Below are positions 23,351-32,133 of a DNA stretch of 64,000 nucleotides, in pieces. Positions within the stretch are counted from its first letter, which is position 1. Each line of letters starts with the position of its first letter. The position numbers and the translations under genes are program-made. Under the pieces are notes generated by a model. That model made no database searches and was not told where the DNA came from. It saw nothing but the letters and a program-made list of their open reading frames with translations. The DNA comes from CAITYL01 sp041651315 (lineage in GTDB: Bacteria > Verrucomicrobiota > Lentisphaeria > Oligosphaerales > CAITYL01): the NCBI GenBank assembly GCA_041651315.1, contig JBAZJM010000001.1, positions 1 through 64,000 of the forward strand. Reading direction: 5' to 3'.

Positions 23351-24052
23351 ATGACTGAAGATAATAAAGTACCCGACGAGGAGCATCCCGCATACGGGAT
23401 GGTGGCGATTAATCGGATCACCCTCGGTGGTTACAAGTGCAAGCATCGTTTCTTCGGAAGTGATCTAGATGATCATTTTTCAGCAATTCGAATTCGCATC
23501 GGACATGGTGCTCGAGTTCGTGGGACTGGGCACGATTATTTTCGTGCAACTGATAGACTCATTGAAGTTGATCTGACGAGTTCTCAATTCGCTGATCTGC
23601 TTACCTGCATGAACGTTGGTGATGGAGTTCCTTGTACTATTCGTCACGTCAACGGAAAAGCAGCACCTGAGATTCCATTGACAGATACTTCTGCTGAAAG
23701 ATCAAGAGCTGATCTTAAGCATACTGCGAAGCAAATTGCCGCTGATGCTAGAACCCTTCTTGGGAAGATGAGAACAGTTTTCGGTGAGAAAACTGTTAAG
23801 AAGGCAGATATGGCGAGTCTTCTCAAGGGTTTAGAGATGGTTGTTCAAGGAATCGAATCAAATATTCCTTTCGCCCTCACGACCTTTCAAGAAGCGGTTA
23901 CCGCAACTGTCAGTCAAGCGAAAGCTGAAGTTTCTTCATTTGCAGCTATGACTGTGCAAAAGGCGGCTGCTTCTCTTCCTGCAGGAAATACTGATCTGGA
24001 AGTGATTGAGACTCGAGCTCTTCTTACTGACGGTAAAGCTGAAGATGATTAG
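23351..24052 (+). CDS. conserved-type hypothetical protein
   Basis: 233 residues. Residues 12-100 (GMVAINRITLGGYKCKHRFFGS, LIEVDLTSSQFADLLTCMNVGDGVPCTI) match a pattern I associate with widespread phage/bacterial hypotheticals. The C-terminal half is a long helix, and the end is acidic (DGKAEDD). Overlaps the next gene by 8 bases. Confidence 0.65.
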   Translation: MTEDNKVPDEEHPAYGMVAINRITLGGYKCKHRFFGSDLDDHFSAIRIRIGHGARVRGTGHDYFRATDRLIEVDLTSSQFADLLTCMNVGDGVPCTIRHVNGKAAPEIPLTDTSAERSRADLKHTAKQIAADARTLLGKMRTVFGEKTVKKADMASLLKGLEMVVQGIESNIPFALTTFQEAVTATVSQAKAEVSSFAAMTVQKAAASLPAGNTDLEVIETRALLTDGKAEDD

Positions 24053-24347
24053 CTACTCACCATCGGTTAAGGTACTTCTGCTTCATAGATTATCCACGGC
24101 GGATTATCGTATTCAAAGTGTTCTTTGTAAACCCAATAAGAGTTTTTCAGACCCAAAAGTTCTTCGTCGTCTTTTACGAGAGTTAGTTGATGACGGTCTT
24201 GTTCGTAAATGGTACGGTAAGCGTTTCCATCGCATGTGTTGGCATTATACGCTAACCGATTTCGGAAAAATTACTGCAAGACAGTGTAAAAATACGCTAT
24301 TGGGTTGCGAACTCCCTAACGTCATAATTTATCGTCGTGATGAATAA
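24045..24347 (+). CDS. winged-helix-like small protein
   Basis: 100 residues from the ATG inside the previous gene's end. KVLRRLLRELVDDGLVRKWYGKR then HYTLTDFGK follows the recognition-helix and wing pattern of PadR/MarR-like folds. Possible regulator; target unknown. Overlaps the ATP-grasp gene by 8 bases. Confidence 0.55.
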   Translation: MISYSPSVKVLLLHRLSTADYRIQSVLCKPNKSFSDPKVLRRLLRELVDDGLVRKWYGKRFHRMCWHYTLTDFGKITARQCKNTLLGCELPNVIIYRRDE

Positions 24348-25080
24348 TCAAACTCTTTCCAAAGTCTATGTTCGATACCGTGGCGATATTCCGGATGGAG
24401 TAAACACGGCTGCAGCTCTCGAGGGTTTCCGTAATCGCGGTGTTGAAACTGTCCCGTTCAATGGATTCGGAGATATTGAAGCACTTGGAGATCTTGGACC
24501 AAGTGTCGGTCTAGTTGGCTTCATTGGCGACATTTATAGCGCACTCAGGCTTTTGAAGAAGCCGCTGCCTTTAGCACTCGATTATCCTGACTCTCTTACG
24601 GGGTATTTTCACCGTAAGATTTGGAGAGGGGTTCTCGATGAAGTTTATCGAAGTACTGAACGTGTATTTGTGAAGCCCATTCAACAGAAGCTATTTACAG
24701 GCTTCGTATGGGAAGGGTTTAGGAGTGCAGTAAGTCGTACCCCTGGTCTTCCAGGAAATACTGAAGTCTTGATTTCCGAATGCGTCGAATTTTTAAGTGA
24801 ATACCGAACTTTTGTACTCGATGGACGAATTCTCGATTGTCGCCGATATAAAGGTGACTGGTCAAAAGCTCCGGATAGGAAATTACTTGAAAATGCGGTC
24901 GAAATCTATTGTGCCGATCCAAATTCTCCGAGAGCCTTTTGTCTAGATGTCGGTATCACGAATGATTCACCATGCTGTCTCGTGGAAGTAAATAATTCTT
25001 ATTCTTTCGGGCATTACGGACTTCAAAGTGAATTATATGCTCAAATGCTTGAAGCTAACTGGATAGAAATGATTGGTTAG
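24340..25080 (+). CDS. ATP-grasp-fold protein (DUF4343-like)
   Basis: 246 residues. VFVKPIQQK (ATP-binding Lys), SEYRTFVLDGRILDCRRYKGD, AFCLDVGI, CLVEVNNSYSFGHYGL match the ATP-grasp domain group found in phages and bacterial operons. The acidic/Asn metal ligands are in LVEVNN. A ligase-type modification of an amine or peptide is the likely chemistry; the substrate is unknown. Confidence 0.7.
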   Translation: MNNQTLSKVYVRYRGDIPDGVNTAAALEGFRNRGVETVPFNGFGDIEALGDLGPSVGLVGFIGDIYSALRLLKKPLPLALDYPDSLTGYFHRKIWRGVLDEVYRSTERVFVKPIQQKLFTGFVWEGFRSAVSRTPGLPGNTEVLISECVEFLSEYRTFVLDGRILDCRRYKGDWSKAPDRKLLENAVEIYCADPNSPRAFCLDVGITNDSPCCLVEVNNSYSFGHYGLQSELYAQMLEANWIEMIG

Positions 25081-25092
25081 CTAGGTAGTGAA

Positions 25093-25869
25093 CTAACGTC
25101 TCAGCATTTCTTTTCCGATATTGTGATTTTGACATAGTATCTGAAACCCTGATGGATAGTTATTCTTTTTAATCCATCTATATAAATTATTGATTTTGAA
25201 TTTTCTCCTATGCTCAGCACCGTCGTCATTTATATGATCTATGGTCAGCAATTCAACATCGGAAATACCACATTCCACGCATTTTGGTGGATCTGAATAA
25301 TGTCTGAGTACTTCATACCTCAGTTTTCGTAACCATTCCATACTTCTCGATTTTCCTCTGGGTCGTGAATTAAGAAATTTTAGATGGTTACAATTATGGC
25401 AAAGTACTTGAAAAATCGGCGGCCATTTATTTCTTTTAGCCCACATATGCATATCACTACCTATCAGTAGTCTGTGTTCTTTGCCATCGTCATTTATATG
25501 ATCTAAAGCAAGAAGTCTTATTTCCGATTCTCCACAACGAACGCAGCATGAAGTTCCATGAGAATAATGATGGAGTGCTTCAAGTCTTATTTTTAAACGT
25601 TGATTTTTGACACGAAGTCTTATCATATCGCCTTTAGATTTACGTCTTTCTTTTTGAAAAGAAAGAGAGGGAATCGGATTAATTTTATATCGTTTATTTC
25701 TTGCTATATTTTGTTTTTGTCTATATCTAGGTGATTTCATCCTTTCTTTTACGCAAGAAGCACACTCATAACAAATTCTAGCTTTAACATTTTTCCTCGG
25801 ACCATGTTTATGAATATAGCAATCAGATTCAGATAAAGGTCCATGAATTTTGCATATCTTAATAATCAT
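25093..25869 (-). CDS. HNH endonuclease with two HNH modules, second degraded
   Basis: 258 residues. The N-terminal KICKIHGPL and CYECASC ribbon resembles that of the 8031 gene. First module: CCVRCGES, ALDHINDDGKEHR, FQVLCHNCNH. Second module: CVECGIS, TIDHINDDGAEHR, FQILCQNHN, where the expected second Cys is His. The second site may be inactive. Convergent with the ATP-grasp gene; its start overlaps the end of the MazG-like gene. Confidence 0.75.
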   Translation of the reverse strand: MIIKICKIHGPLSESDCYIHKHGPRKNVKARICYECASCVKERMKSPRYRQKQNIARNKRYKINPIPSLSFQKERRKSKGDMIRLRVKNQRLKIRLEALHHYSHGTSCCVRCGESEIRLLALDHINDDGKEHRLLIGSDMHMWAKRNKWPPIFQVLCHNCNHLKFLNSRPRGKSRSMEWLRKLRYEVLRHYSDPPKCVECGISDVELLTIDHINDDGAEHRRKFKINNLYRWIKKNNYPSGFQILCQNHNIGKEMLRR

Positions 25870-26348
25870 CCCCGTCCATTCGATAGGTTATCATAAATCA
25901 TCATTGCTATATTAGCAACATCAATTGATTCATCGATTGCGTTTGAAATGAGATCTTCCTCTTTCATCATGGAAAGTCGTTCATCAATAAATGCGGTAAT
26001 ACCGTGAGGATTGATACCGAGAGACATCATCAATTCAACTACTTCAAATATGAGGAGTTTGAACGATTCTACTCTACTTAGTCTTTCCCATCCGGTTTTT
26101 TCCGATGATTTTCCCTGGAGGACAACTTCCATAGTGCGCGCAAACTCAAGAACTTGCGGACTCAGATCATAAGCTTCATAACGTTGGATGATTAGCTGGA
26201 TTTCTGAAATTTCACTAGCTCTACAACTGTAATACCATTCCCCTTCTTGTTTAGAAGCAACATTATATGTCTTGTTAAATGAATTCTTATCCCTCCTGTA
26301 GATTGAGGGAACACCATTAGAAATTCTTACTCTATAGTTTTCTTTCAT
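25866..26348 (-). CDS. MazG-like nucleotide pyrophosphohydrolase
   Basis: 160 residues. The C-terminal half holds the all-helical MazG signature: FKLLIFEVVELMMSL, then AIDESIDVANIAMMIYDNL (ExxE and ExxD metal motifs). It would cleave a (d)NTP to (d)NMP and PPi. The N-terminal half is unrelated beta sequence. A phage-encoded adenylosuccinate lyase is at 52256. The nucleotide preference cannot be read from sequence. Confidence 0.65.
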   Translation of the reverse strand: MKENYRVRISNGVPSIYRRDKNSFNKTYNVASKQEGEWYYSCRASEISEIQLIIQRYEAYDLSPQVLEFARTMEVVLQGKSSEKTGWERLSRVESFKLLIFEVVELMMSLGINPHGITAFIDERLSMMKEEDLISNAIDESIDVANIAMMIYDNLSNGRG

Positions 26349-26398
26349 ATAATCATATTACATTTGTAGATTCGGCTTATTTGTTCATATTCGGATGC

Positions 26399-27697
26399 AT
26401 GACGACGAAGATTAATCCGGGTGAGCAAGAAAATGGAACATGGATTGTTCCCTCCAATTCAATCGGAACTCTTCAACATCGAATTGGTGTTTTGAATCGT
26501 CGTGTTCAGAAAACCGGAAATGGTGGTCTATCTTTTACGATTCTTCAAGAAGTGCTCGAAGACGTAACGGAAGATGGCGTTTCTTTCGTTCGTCCTTGGA
26601 CTGTTCTTCAGGTTTCTGGAGCAGTTCCTGTCATTAGCGGTTGGCAATTTGTAGCACGCGTCGAACACCATGGAGAGCTCGGGAATATCATATCGGTTGC
26701 ACCCGATGCCCAAAGTGAGAACCTTCCGAGAGATCTGCGTACAGTGGATGCGACTTGTGATCATTGCAAGTCAGTTCGTAATCGCAAGGACACTTTCGTT
26801 CTTCGAAATACTGAGGACGGATCTTTTCGTCGTGTAGGCAGAAATTGTCTTGCCGATTTCTTGCGCAATACCGAAATCAAGAGTCTTCTCGGTATCTGGT
26901 CTTTAATTTCTTCTGTTCGAAGTCTTCTCATTGAAGCTTCTGAATCTTGCGGTTCAGGTCCTGAAGTTTTCAGCACCATCGGATTTCTTGCAGCAACTTC
27001 TTCAGCAATTCGTAAAGCTGGCTGGGTTAGTAAGCAGAAGTCGAGAGAAACTGGTGCTTCCCCAACTGCAAGTCTTGCGGCTTTCATCGCCGGACGTCCC
27101 CCTAAGAATGGAACTGCTCTTACTGAATGGAGGGCTCTTCGTCCAACTGAAGCAGACTTTGAAGAAGCCGGTGAAATCGTGTCATGGGTTGAGACGATTT
27201 CTTCAGAAGGTGAACTGAATGATTACCTTCTGAATTTGAAAACTGCTATTCTTCTCGGTTATGTTGGAGAACGCCATGAAGGAATCGTAGCCAGCGGCGT
27301 TGCCTCTTATCGACGACACCTTGAAGATTTGAGAAAAGCCGCGGAGATATCTGGGCGACCACCGAGTAAGCATCTCGGGACGAAAACTGAGCGTCTCATT
27401 TTCAAAGCTCTGAAGGTTCGTAAAACTCGTGAAATTAACGGTTCCTTCGGTCTTTCAACACTCGTTTTATTTGAAGATGCTGACGGGAATGATTTGAAAG
27501 CTTTCATCAAAGGGACAGTTCCCTTTGTGGCTGGTGACTTCGTAAAAGGTAAAGGCACAGTTAAAGAACATGAAGTCTATGAAGGTCGTGCTGTAACTGC
27601 GCTCATGCGTTGTAAATTCGAAAAGACAGACACCCCTGTCGAAGCTTTGTCAGCTATCGATAGTTGTTCCGAATTCTCGGAAGAGTGTCCTTTCTAA
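26399..27697 (+). CDS. large hypothetical protein with treble-clef-like motif
   Basis: 432 residues. A conserved core DATCDHCKSVRNRKDTFVLRN followed by FRRVGRNCLADFL, a pattern seen in plasmid and phage hypotheticals with a CxxC plus Cys metal site. The C-terminal 90 residues (SFGLSTLVLFEDADG, FIKGT, VAGDFVKGKGTVKEHEVYEG) look like an OB fold. Nucleic-acid binding is likely but unproven. ATG 26399 is preferred. Confidence 0.7.
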   Translation: MTTKINPGEQENGTWIVPSNSIGTLQHRIGVLNRRVQKTGNGGLSFTILQEVLEDVTEDGVSFVRPWTVLQVSGAVPVISGWQFVARVEHHGELGNIISVAPDAQSENLPRDLRTVDATCDHCKSVRNRKDTFVLRNTEDGSFRRVGRNCLADFLRNTEIKSLLGIWSLISSVRSLLIEASESCGSGPEVFSTIGFLAATSSAIRKAGWVSKQKSRETGASPTASLAAFIAGRPPKNGTALTEWRALRPTEADFEEAGEIVSWVETISSEGELNDYLLNLKTAILLGYVGERHEGIVASGVASYRRHLEDLRKAAEISGRPPSKHLGTKTERLIFKALKVRKTREINGSFGLSTLVLFEDADGNDLKAFIKGTVPFVAGDFVKGKGTVKEHEVYEGRAVTALMRCKFEKTDTPVEALSAIDSCSEFSEECPF

Positions 27698-27698
27698 G

Positions 27699-28169
27699 AT
27701 GGAATTTCAACTAAAAGAACCGCTCACAGTCAATGTTGGACTAGTATATTTACTATTTCAAATTTATAAGGTATCTGAAAACTACACTGAATTATTCATA
27801 AGTATAATGGATACTTCAACTAAAGAAATGCTTTTTAGTTTTGATTTACGGCCAACATCATTGATTCAAGAAACATTGGGTTTTACCGGTATACCAGTAT
27901 TTCCTGGTAGAGAAAACGAAATTTTCGATAATTTTTCTAGGTTAGATGGTGTAGATAGACTTGATGCACGCATAACTGAACTTTTCAAGAGTGTGATAGA
28001 TAATCCTGAATTTAGACTAAGAGCCACTCATTTCGTTAGGGATTGTATATATTTCGTAAAATGTTCCATATTGAAGGATGTCGTTACTTCATCTCTCCCA
28101 TGGATTGATCCGATTCGTATACATTCATTGGTTGATGAGATGGTCGTAGAGCAGGTAATTGATGGGTAG
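27699..28169 (+). CDS. hypothetical protein
   Basis: 156 residues. Mixed alpha/beta, no motif recognised; ends MVVEQVIDG, a loose version of the shared C-terminal peptide. Starts one base after the upstream stop. Confidence 0.62.
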   Translation: MEFQLKEPLTVNVGLVYLLFQIYKVSENYTELFISIMDTSTKEMLFSFDLRPTSLIQETLGFTGIPVFPGRENEIFDNFSRLDGVDRLDARITELFKSVIDNPEFRLRATHFVRDCIYFVKCSILKDVVTSSLPWIDPIRIHSLVDEMVVEQVIDG

Positions 28170-28204
28170 TTATCCGCGATACACCTTAAATAGCTAATTC
28201 CGGC

Positions 28205-28522
28205 ATGGACCTGAGAAGAATTGCTGCTCGTTTAGCTACGAATGTCCATAGACGAGTAGTATTTACCAAAAAACTGAAGATCGATTCAGAGTCACCAGGT
28301 ACTTCTCGGATAAGATCTCAAGATGAAATGATTGAATATCTTGAGGCCGATAAAACAAATGCTATTTTAATTCAATCTGATAAAGATTGGGTTGCAATAT
28401 ATATTGATCCAAATACTCGTAAATTTGCAGTTTCGACTGTTCCGATTTCTAATCCTGCGAATCTCTTAAGTAATAAATTGACAGATGCGACATCAGCCAT
28501 TTCTGCTGCTTTACAGATTTAA
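28205..28522 (+). CDS. hypothetical protein
   Basis: 105 residues. A basic N-terminus (RRIAARLATNVHRRVVF), then NAILIQSDKDWVAIYIDPNTRKFAVS, an antiparallel sheet. Unknown. Confidence 0.6.
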   Translation: MDLRRIAARLATNVHRRVVFTKKLKIDSESPGTSRIRSQDEMIEYLEADKTNAILIQSDKDWVAIYIDPNTRKFAVSTVPISNPANLLSNKLTDATSAISAALQI

Positions 28523-28523
28523 C

Positions 28524-28556
28524 TGTAAATTCAGTCATTCCTGACGTAGGAGTGAC
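28524..28556 (+). promoter_or_regulatory. YGTAAAT box plus 9-bp hairpin hiding the SD
   Basis: TGTAAAT at 28524-28530 lies exactly 27 bases before the ATG at 28558. GTCATTCCT (28534-28542) pairs with AGGAGTGAC (28548-28556), 9 bp with one G-U. The 3' arm contains the AGGAG Shine-Dalgarno, so a read-through transcript would have a blocked RBS. Confidence 0.52.
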
Positions 28557-28557
28557 C

Positions 28558-28749
28558 ATGAGTAGAATCGGATTTTTCTTTTATCACATTTTCTTCACCA
28601 TGCTACTCGGGATTTTCTATCCCCCTAACATGACTATTCCGATCAGTACGGAAATCATGTATATTAGTACTAGACGTGGTAGTGAAAGACGTCGGATCGT
28701 ATTCCTATTTGGAATTCGTATCGCTTCTTTCACTTGTGTATCAGATTAA
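28558..28749 (+). CDS. small membrane protein
   Basis: 63 residues from the ATG at 28558. A hydrophobic N-terminal segment (FFFYHIFFTMLLGIFY), then a basic loop (TRRGSERRR) and a second hydrophobic stretch. Unknown function; expression likely controlled by the hairpin upstream. Confidence 0.62.
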   Translation: MSRIGFFFYHIFFTMLLGIFYPPNMTIPISTEIMYISTRRGSERRRIVFLFGIRIASFTCVSD

Positions 28750-28835
28750 TATTTAACACAAAATTCATCCATTCATCGCTACATTTTGTAGTCGGAAATC
28801 TGACTATTTAGATCGTATAAGTTGGTGAGGACATA

Positions 28836-30356
28836 ATGACGGTTATTGGATTAAATCAACGACTAACGGACCCGTACGGCGTTATTCCGGGAAGCCAGCT
28901 AAGCACTCTAGATCAGAAATTGTCTGAGTGCATGACCTCCATGTATCGTCAGCCAAAGAATGGTGGGAATCCATTCTTATTCGCACTGGCGATCACTAAG
29001 ATTCATCAGATTCGTGTAGATCCAGAGACGGCAAAGAAGATCCTTGAGGAAACTGGAAACGTCGTCCCTTCTATTCCGTGTAAGACTGCCGCAACTGACG
29101 GCAAGATGTTCTTTTGGCATCCTGAGTTTCTCGCGAAACTTGATAAGAACGAACTCACGACCGTCATGGAGCACGAATGCTTCCATGTCGTTTTCTTTCA
29201 TTCTGTTCGCATGATAGCTGCAACAGCTCGAATTCGAAATTGGGCATTAGACTATGTTGTCAATGCTGTTATCGAGAAGAATCATAAGGAGACAGGGCGT
29301 CCAGGAACACTTTGGGGTGGAAATCTTGGAAAGCCTATCCTCTTCAAGGATTTGCTTGCTCACATTGATGGTAAGATTGAAGCCTTCAAAGAAGGTGAAG
29401 ACGAAGCTCGCATATTTGCTGACATTTCTCTCTATGGTCGATCTCCTGAATCCATCTATGATGAGATCATGGAACACTGGGAGAAGAGCCCGCGCAAATG
29501 CAAGAAGTGTGGCGCGCTCTCTTTAGATCCAAAGACAGGGAAACCAAAGAAGAAGGGTAAGCCTCCTTTTGTTTCGAGTGATCCATCAAAGCATGTTTGC
29601 CCGGATTGTGGAACTGAACTCAATCCGAGTGAAGGCGAAGGCGATGGAATGCCGGGTAGCCTCGATGGTCACATTGATTCGAATGTGTCGAAGCAGGATG
29701 TGCAGAATGAAGTGATGCGCGCTGTTGAGACGACGAAATCAATGCGCGGGATGGTTCCCTCTGAAATCGAGGAATTTATCGGCGAATTGATGAAGCCATC
29801 TCTCAAATTCACTGATATCGTGCTATCGGATTGCATGCGCAAGAGTCAAGAAGCGGGGACTCGTAATGATTGGTTGCGCCCTCGTCGTCGATGGCTTGCC
29901 GCGGAGACTCCGCAGTATCTCCCGAAGCGTTTCACTCACAAATCCCGATGGTTGGCCATGTTGGATACATCTGGCTCGATGGGTCAAAAGGATTTGATTT
30001 TTGGCGTATCTCAGCTTCTGGTTCTCGCCAATCGTAACACTGATGGAATTGTTGTTCCCTGTGATGCCAAGGTCTATTGGGAGGATGCTGTTGAAGTGAA
30101 GAATTCCCAAGATCTGGCTAAGACGAAGACGACTGGTCGTGGTGGAACAGTTTTTGATGATTTCTTTGCTGAATTCCCCAACAAACTCGGTATTGATTTT
30201 GATGCAATCATCATTCTGACCGATGGCGACTGTGGCAATATTCCGATGAATCTGAAGCCTCGCGGAATACCAGTTACTTGGGTTCTAACTCGATATCATT
30301 CTAACTGGAAGCCATCGTTCGGACGAACTGCTCCTCTTCGAATAGAGAAGATGTAA
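28836..30356 (+). CDS. VWA/metallopeptidase-like protein (MoxR partner)
   Basis: 506 residues. An N-terminal metallopeptidase-like domain with H113-E-C-F-H117, a central zinc ribbon (CKKCGALS, CPDCGTEL), and a C-terminal VWA domain with the MIDAS motif DTSGS near residue 376 and a DxD later. This is the DUF2201-type partner of MoxR ATPases. The ATPase is encoded at 6859. Together they probably form a chaperone or remodelling pair. Confidence 0.8.
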   Translation: MTVIGLNQRLTDPYGVIPGSQLSTLDQKLSECMTSMYRQPKNGGNPFLFALAITKIHQIRVDPETAKKILEETGNVVPSIPCKTAATDGKMFFWHPEFLAKLDKNELTTVMEHECFHVVFFHSVRMIAATARIRNWALDYVVNAVIEKNHKETGRPGTLWGGNLGKPILFKDLLAHIDGKIEAFKEGEDEARIFADISLYGRSPESIYDEIMEHWEKSPRKCKKCGALSLDPKTGKPKKKGKPPFVSSDPSKHVCPDCGTELNPSEGEGDGMPGSLDGHIDSNVSKQDVQNEVMRAVETTKSMRGMVPSEIEEFIGELMKPSLKFTDIVLSDCMRKSQEAGTRNDWLRPRRRWLAAETPQYLPKRFTHKSRWLAMLDTSGSMGQKDLIFGVSQLLVLANRNTDGIVVPCDAKVYWEDAVEVKNSQDLAKTKTTGRGGTVFDDFFAEFPNKLGIDFDAIIILTDGDCGNIPMNLKPRGIPVTWVLTRYHSNWKPSFGRTAPLRIEKM

Positions 30357-30501
30357 TCGGTCTTTTTGGTCGCTGTTGACCCCCTCATGTACGTCCAGTC
30401 AAAGAATGCTATGTCTTTCTGTTTCTGCTATAAGATCAATTGTTGCGGTTAGACGTACGATAGTGTTCGGTATTCTTTCGCTGAGGGACCGGAAAACCTA
30501 C

Positions 30502-31026
30502 ATGAGGGACGTATGTCGGATAGAACAGTTGCTTTCAGAACATGGGATGGATACGTTGGCTGTTCAAGCCGTGATAGACGAATTAAATACTCTCCCGAAG
30601 TTAAGAGTTGCCTCTTCTGACGTTCGAATTATAGATAACACTGCAGTAGCACTAGTAGTGCTAAGAGGTCGTTTGAACGGTAAGAAAGTTCAAAGGACAA
30701 TATATAGTGGCATAAATATATTCATACAGCTCATGCAACGTTGGTCAGTACCGACTGATGTAATACCTGAAATACGTTCTCTAGTTCAAGAAGATGTAGA
30801 TGAATTAGAGAAAAAAGTTCGTGAAGCTACGTCCCGTCTCACCTCAGATGAAAAAGTAGTTGAAGAAGTAAGAAGTAGATTCCGTGTTCTTTCTAGAAAA
30901 GCAAAACAGGTGAAAAGAACAAACCTGATAGCTACCATGACTGCTCTTCTTACTGTCGGCTGGACTCGAGAAGAAATAATAACTTGTCTCGATGAAGCTA
31001 CATGTAAGAATGTTCTTGAAAGTTAA
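30502..31026 (+). CDS. hypothetical protein with VLES C-terminus
   Basis: 174 residues from the ATG at 30502. The frame stays open upstream to 30376, but only with TTG/ATG codons lacking an SD. Helical (VDELEKKVREATSRLTSDEK). It ends WTREEIITCLDEATCKNVLES, similar in position and composition to the ending of the gene at 37410 (FSREEIISLVARVYDEQVVRKIIES). The two may be paralogues. Confidence 0.65.
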   Translation: MRDVCRIEQLLSEHGMDTLAVQAVIDELNTLPKLRVASSDVRIIDNTAVALVVLRGRLNGKKVQRTIYSGINIFIQLMQRWSVPTDVIPEIRSLVQEDVDELEKKVREATSRLTSDEKVVEEVRSRFRVLSRKAKQVKRTNLIATMTALLTVGWTREEIITCLDEATCKNVLES

Positions 31027-31028
31027 TC

Positions 31029-31250
31029 ATGAAAAATGCGGAAATTGCTGCTATACATGTAAGTGCGATTGAACTTGTTACGGTAGCATGTGATAATGAG
31101 CATGTTCATTCGGCTTTAAAAGGCTGTGTTGTTCCAAATACGAAAGCTGGCGGGACGGATAAAGACGTAATCATTTGCAAACTTTGTGAAGTTATCAAAA
31201 TAAACCAAAGTCTTGCTGCAGAAGCACTCGCTAAGATTGCTGGTAAGTGA
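31029..31250 (+). CDS. hypothetical small protein
   Basis: 73 residues, ATG two bases after the upstream stop. Four Cys spread over the length and a helical C-terminus. Unknown. Confidence 0.6.
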   Translation: MKNAEIAAIHVSAIELVTVACDNEHVHSALKGCVVPNTKAGGTDKDVIICKLCEVIKINQSLAAEALAKIAGK

Positions 31251-31253
31251 TCA

Positions 31254-31550
31254 ATGGGTCAAGAACAGTGTCCTCTTTGTAAGAGGCCGATCATTTATGG
31301 GAGTGATCACCATTTAGTACCAAAGTGTCGAGGCGGTAAAGAAAAACTCCCGATTTGTTCTGATTGTCATAGAACAATTCATTCACTATTCACCAACAAA
31401 CAACTCGAGAAGGAGTTCAATACTATCGAAGCCTTGATGACTGATGAAAGAATGCGGAAAGCTGTTGCCTTTTTAGCAAAACAAGATCCGCATCGACGAT
31501 ATAGACCAGTTTTATCTAAAGAACGTCGTCGAAGTGGTAGAAATGGTTGA
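31254..31550 (+). CDS. small HNH endonuclease
   Basis: 98 residues. CPLCKRP, DHHLVPKCRGG, CSDCHRTIH give the HNH fold with its structural CxxC pairs. Single module, unlike the three double-HNH genes. A basic C-terminus. Could be a homing endonuclease or a packaging-type HNH nuclease. Confidence 0.75.
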   Translation: MGQEQCPLCKRPIIYGSDHHLVPKCRGGKEKLPICSDCHRTIHSLFTNKQLEKEFNTIEALMTDERMRKAVAFLAKQDPHRRYRPVLSKERRRSGRNG

Positions 31551-31553
31551 ATT

Positions 31554-31763
31554 ATGTGTCAGTATGTAGATCATCCAAATGTTGCACCAGGTTGGGGATG
31601 CTGTCATTGTGGTTTATATAATGGTGTGCAAAATATAACTTGTAGAATTTGTGGCGCTAAGCCTTGCAGTCCTTTAACTCCGGATAAAGAAACTGGGAAA
31701 GTTTTTGAAAATCGAAAAAATCATCTTTCTAGATTAAATATTCAAAGTAAATCATGTAATTAA
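31554..31763 (+). CDS. RanBP2-type zinc-finger protein
   Basis: 69 residues. GWGCCHCGLYNGVQNITCRICG fits the RanBP2 pattern W-x-C-x2-C-x3-N-x6-C-x2-C, a finger that binds RNA or ubiquitin in eukaryotes. No other domain. Located between an HNH gene and a BRCT gene. Confidence 0.68.
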   Translation: MCQYVDHPNVAPGWGCCHCGLYNGVQNITCRICGAKPCSPLTPDKETGKVFENRKNHLSRLNIQSKSCN

Positions 31764-31768
31764 ATTGT

Positions 31769-31775
31769 CGTAAAT
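31769..31775 (+). promoter_or_regulatory. YGTAAAT box
   Basis: CGTAAAT, 26 bases before the ATG at 31802. The downstream GAATGCATTG is nearly palindromic. No SD before the start. Confidence 0.38.
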
Positions 31776-31801
31776 CGAATGCATTGTTGCTTATCCATGA
31801 T

Positions 31802-32128
31802 ATGGCACGGAATAACGACAATACGAAGGTTCTGATAGTTGCAGAGGTCATGGAAGCTGGCGTAGATACACAGGTACTACGTGGAAAGAGCTTTTCTATT
31901 ACGGGACATCTCGGTCTTCCAAGAGATAAAATTGTCGAGATGATCCAAGCTGCTGGCGGTCGTTATGATAAAACTCCAGCTTATGGAACCACCTATCTCA
32001 TTACCAATCTTGATTGGTCTGGCGAAAGAACTTCAAGCAAAAAGCTAGTAGCTGCACATAGAAATGGTATCAAGATACTTAAGGAAGAAGACTTTCTTAA
32101 GATGCTTGCGGTTGATGGTGGTGCCTGA
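31802..32128 (+). CDS. BRCT-domain protein
   Basis: 108 residues from the ATG at 31802; an upstream TTG at 31784 is the alternative. GKSFSITGHLGLPRDKIVEMIQAAGGRYDKTPAYGTTYLIT and KKLVAAHRNGIKILKEEDFLKML match a stand-alone BRCT like that of NAD-dependent ligases (G-x-x-x-x-x-T-G, GG). Probably a DNA-repair or replication adaptor. Confidence 0.75.
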   Translation: MARNNDNTKVLIVAEVMEAGVDTQVLRGKSFSITGHLGLPRDKIVEMIQAAGGRYDKTPAYGTTYLITNLDWSGERTSSKKLVAAHRNGIKILKEEDFLKMLAVDGGA

Positions 32129-32133
32129 AGTTC

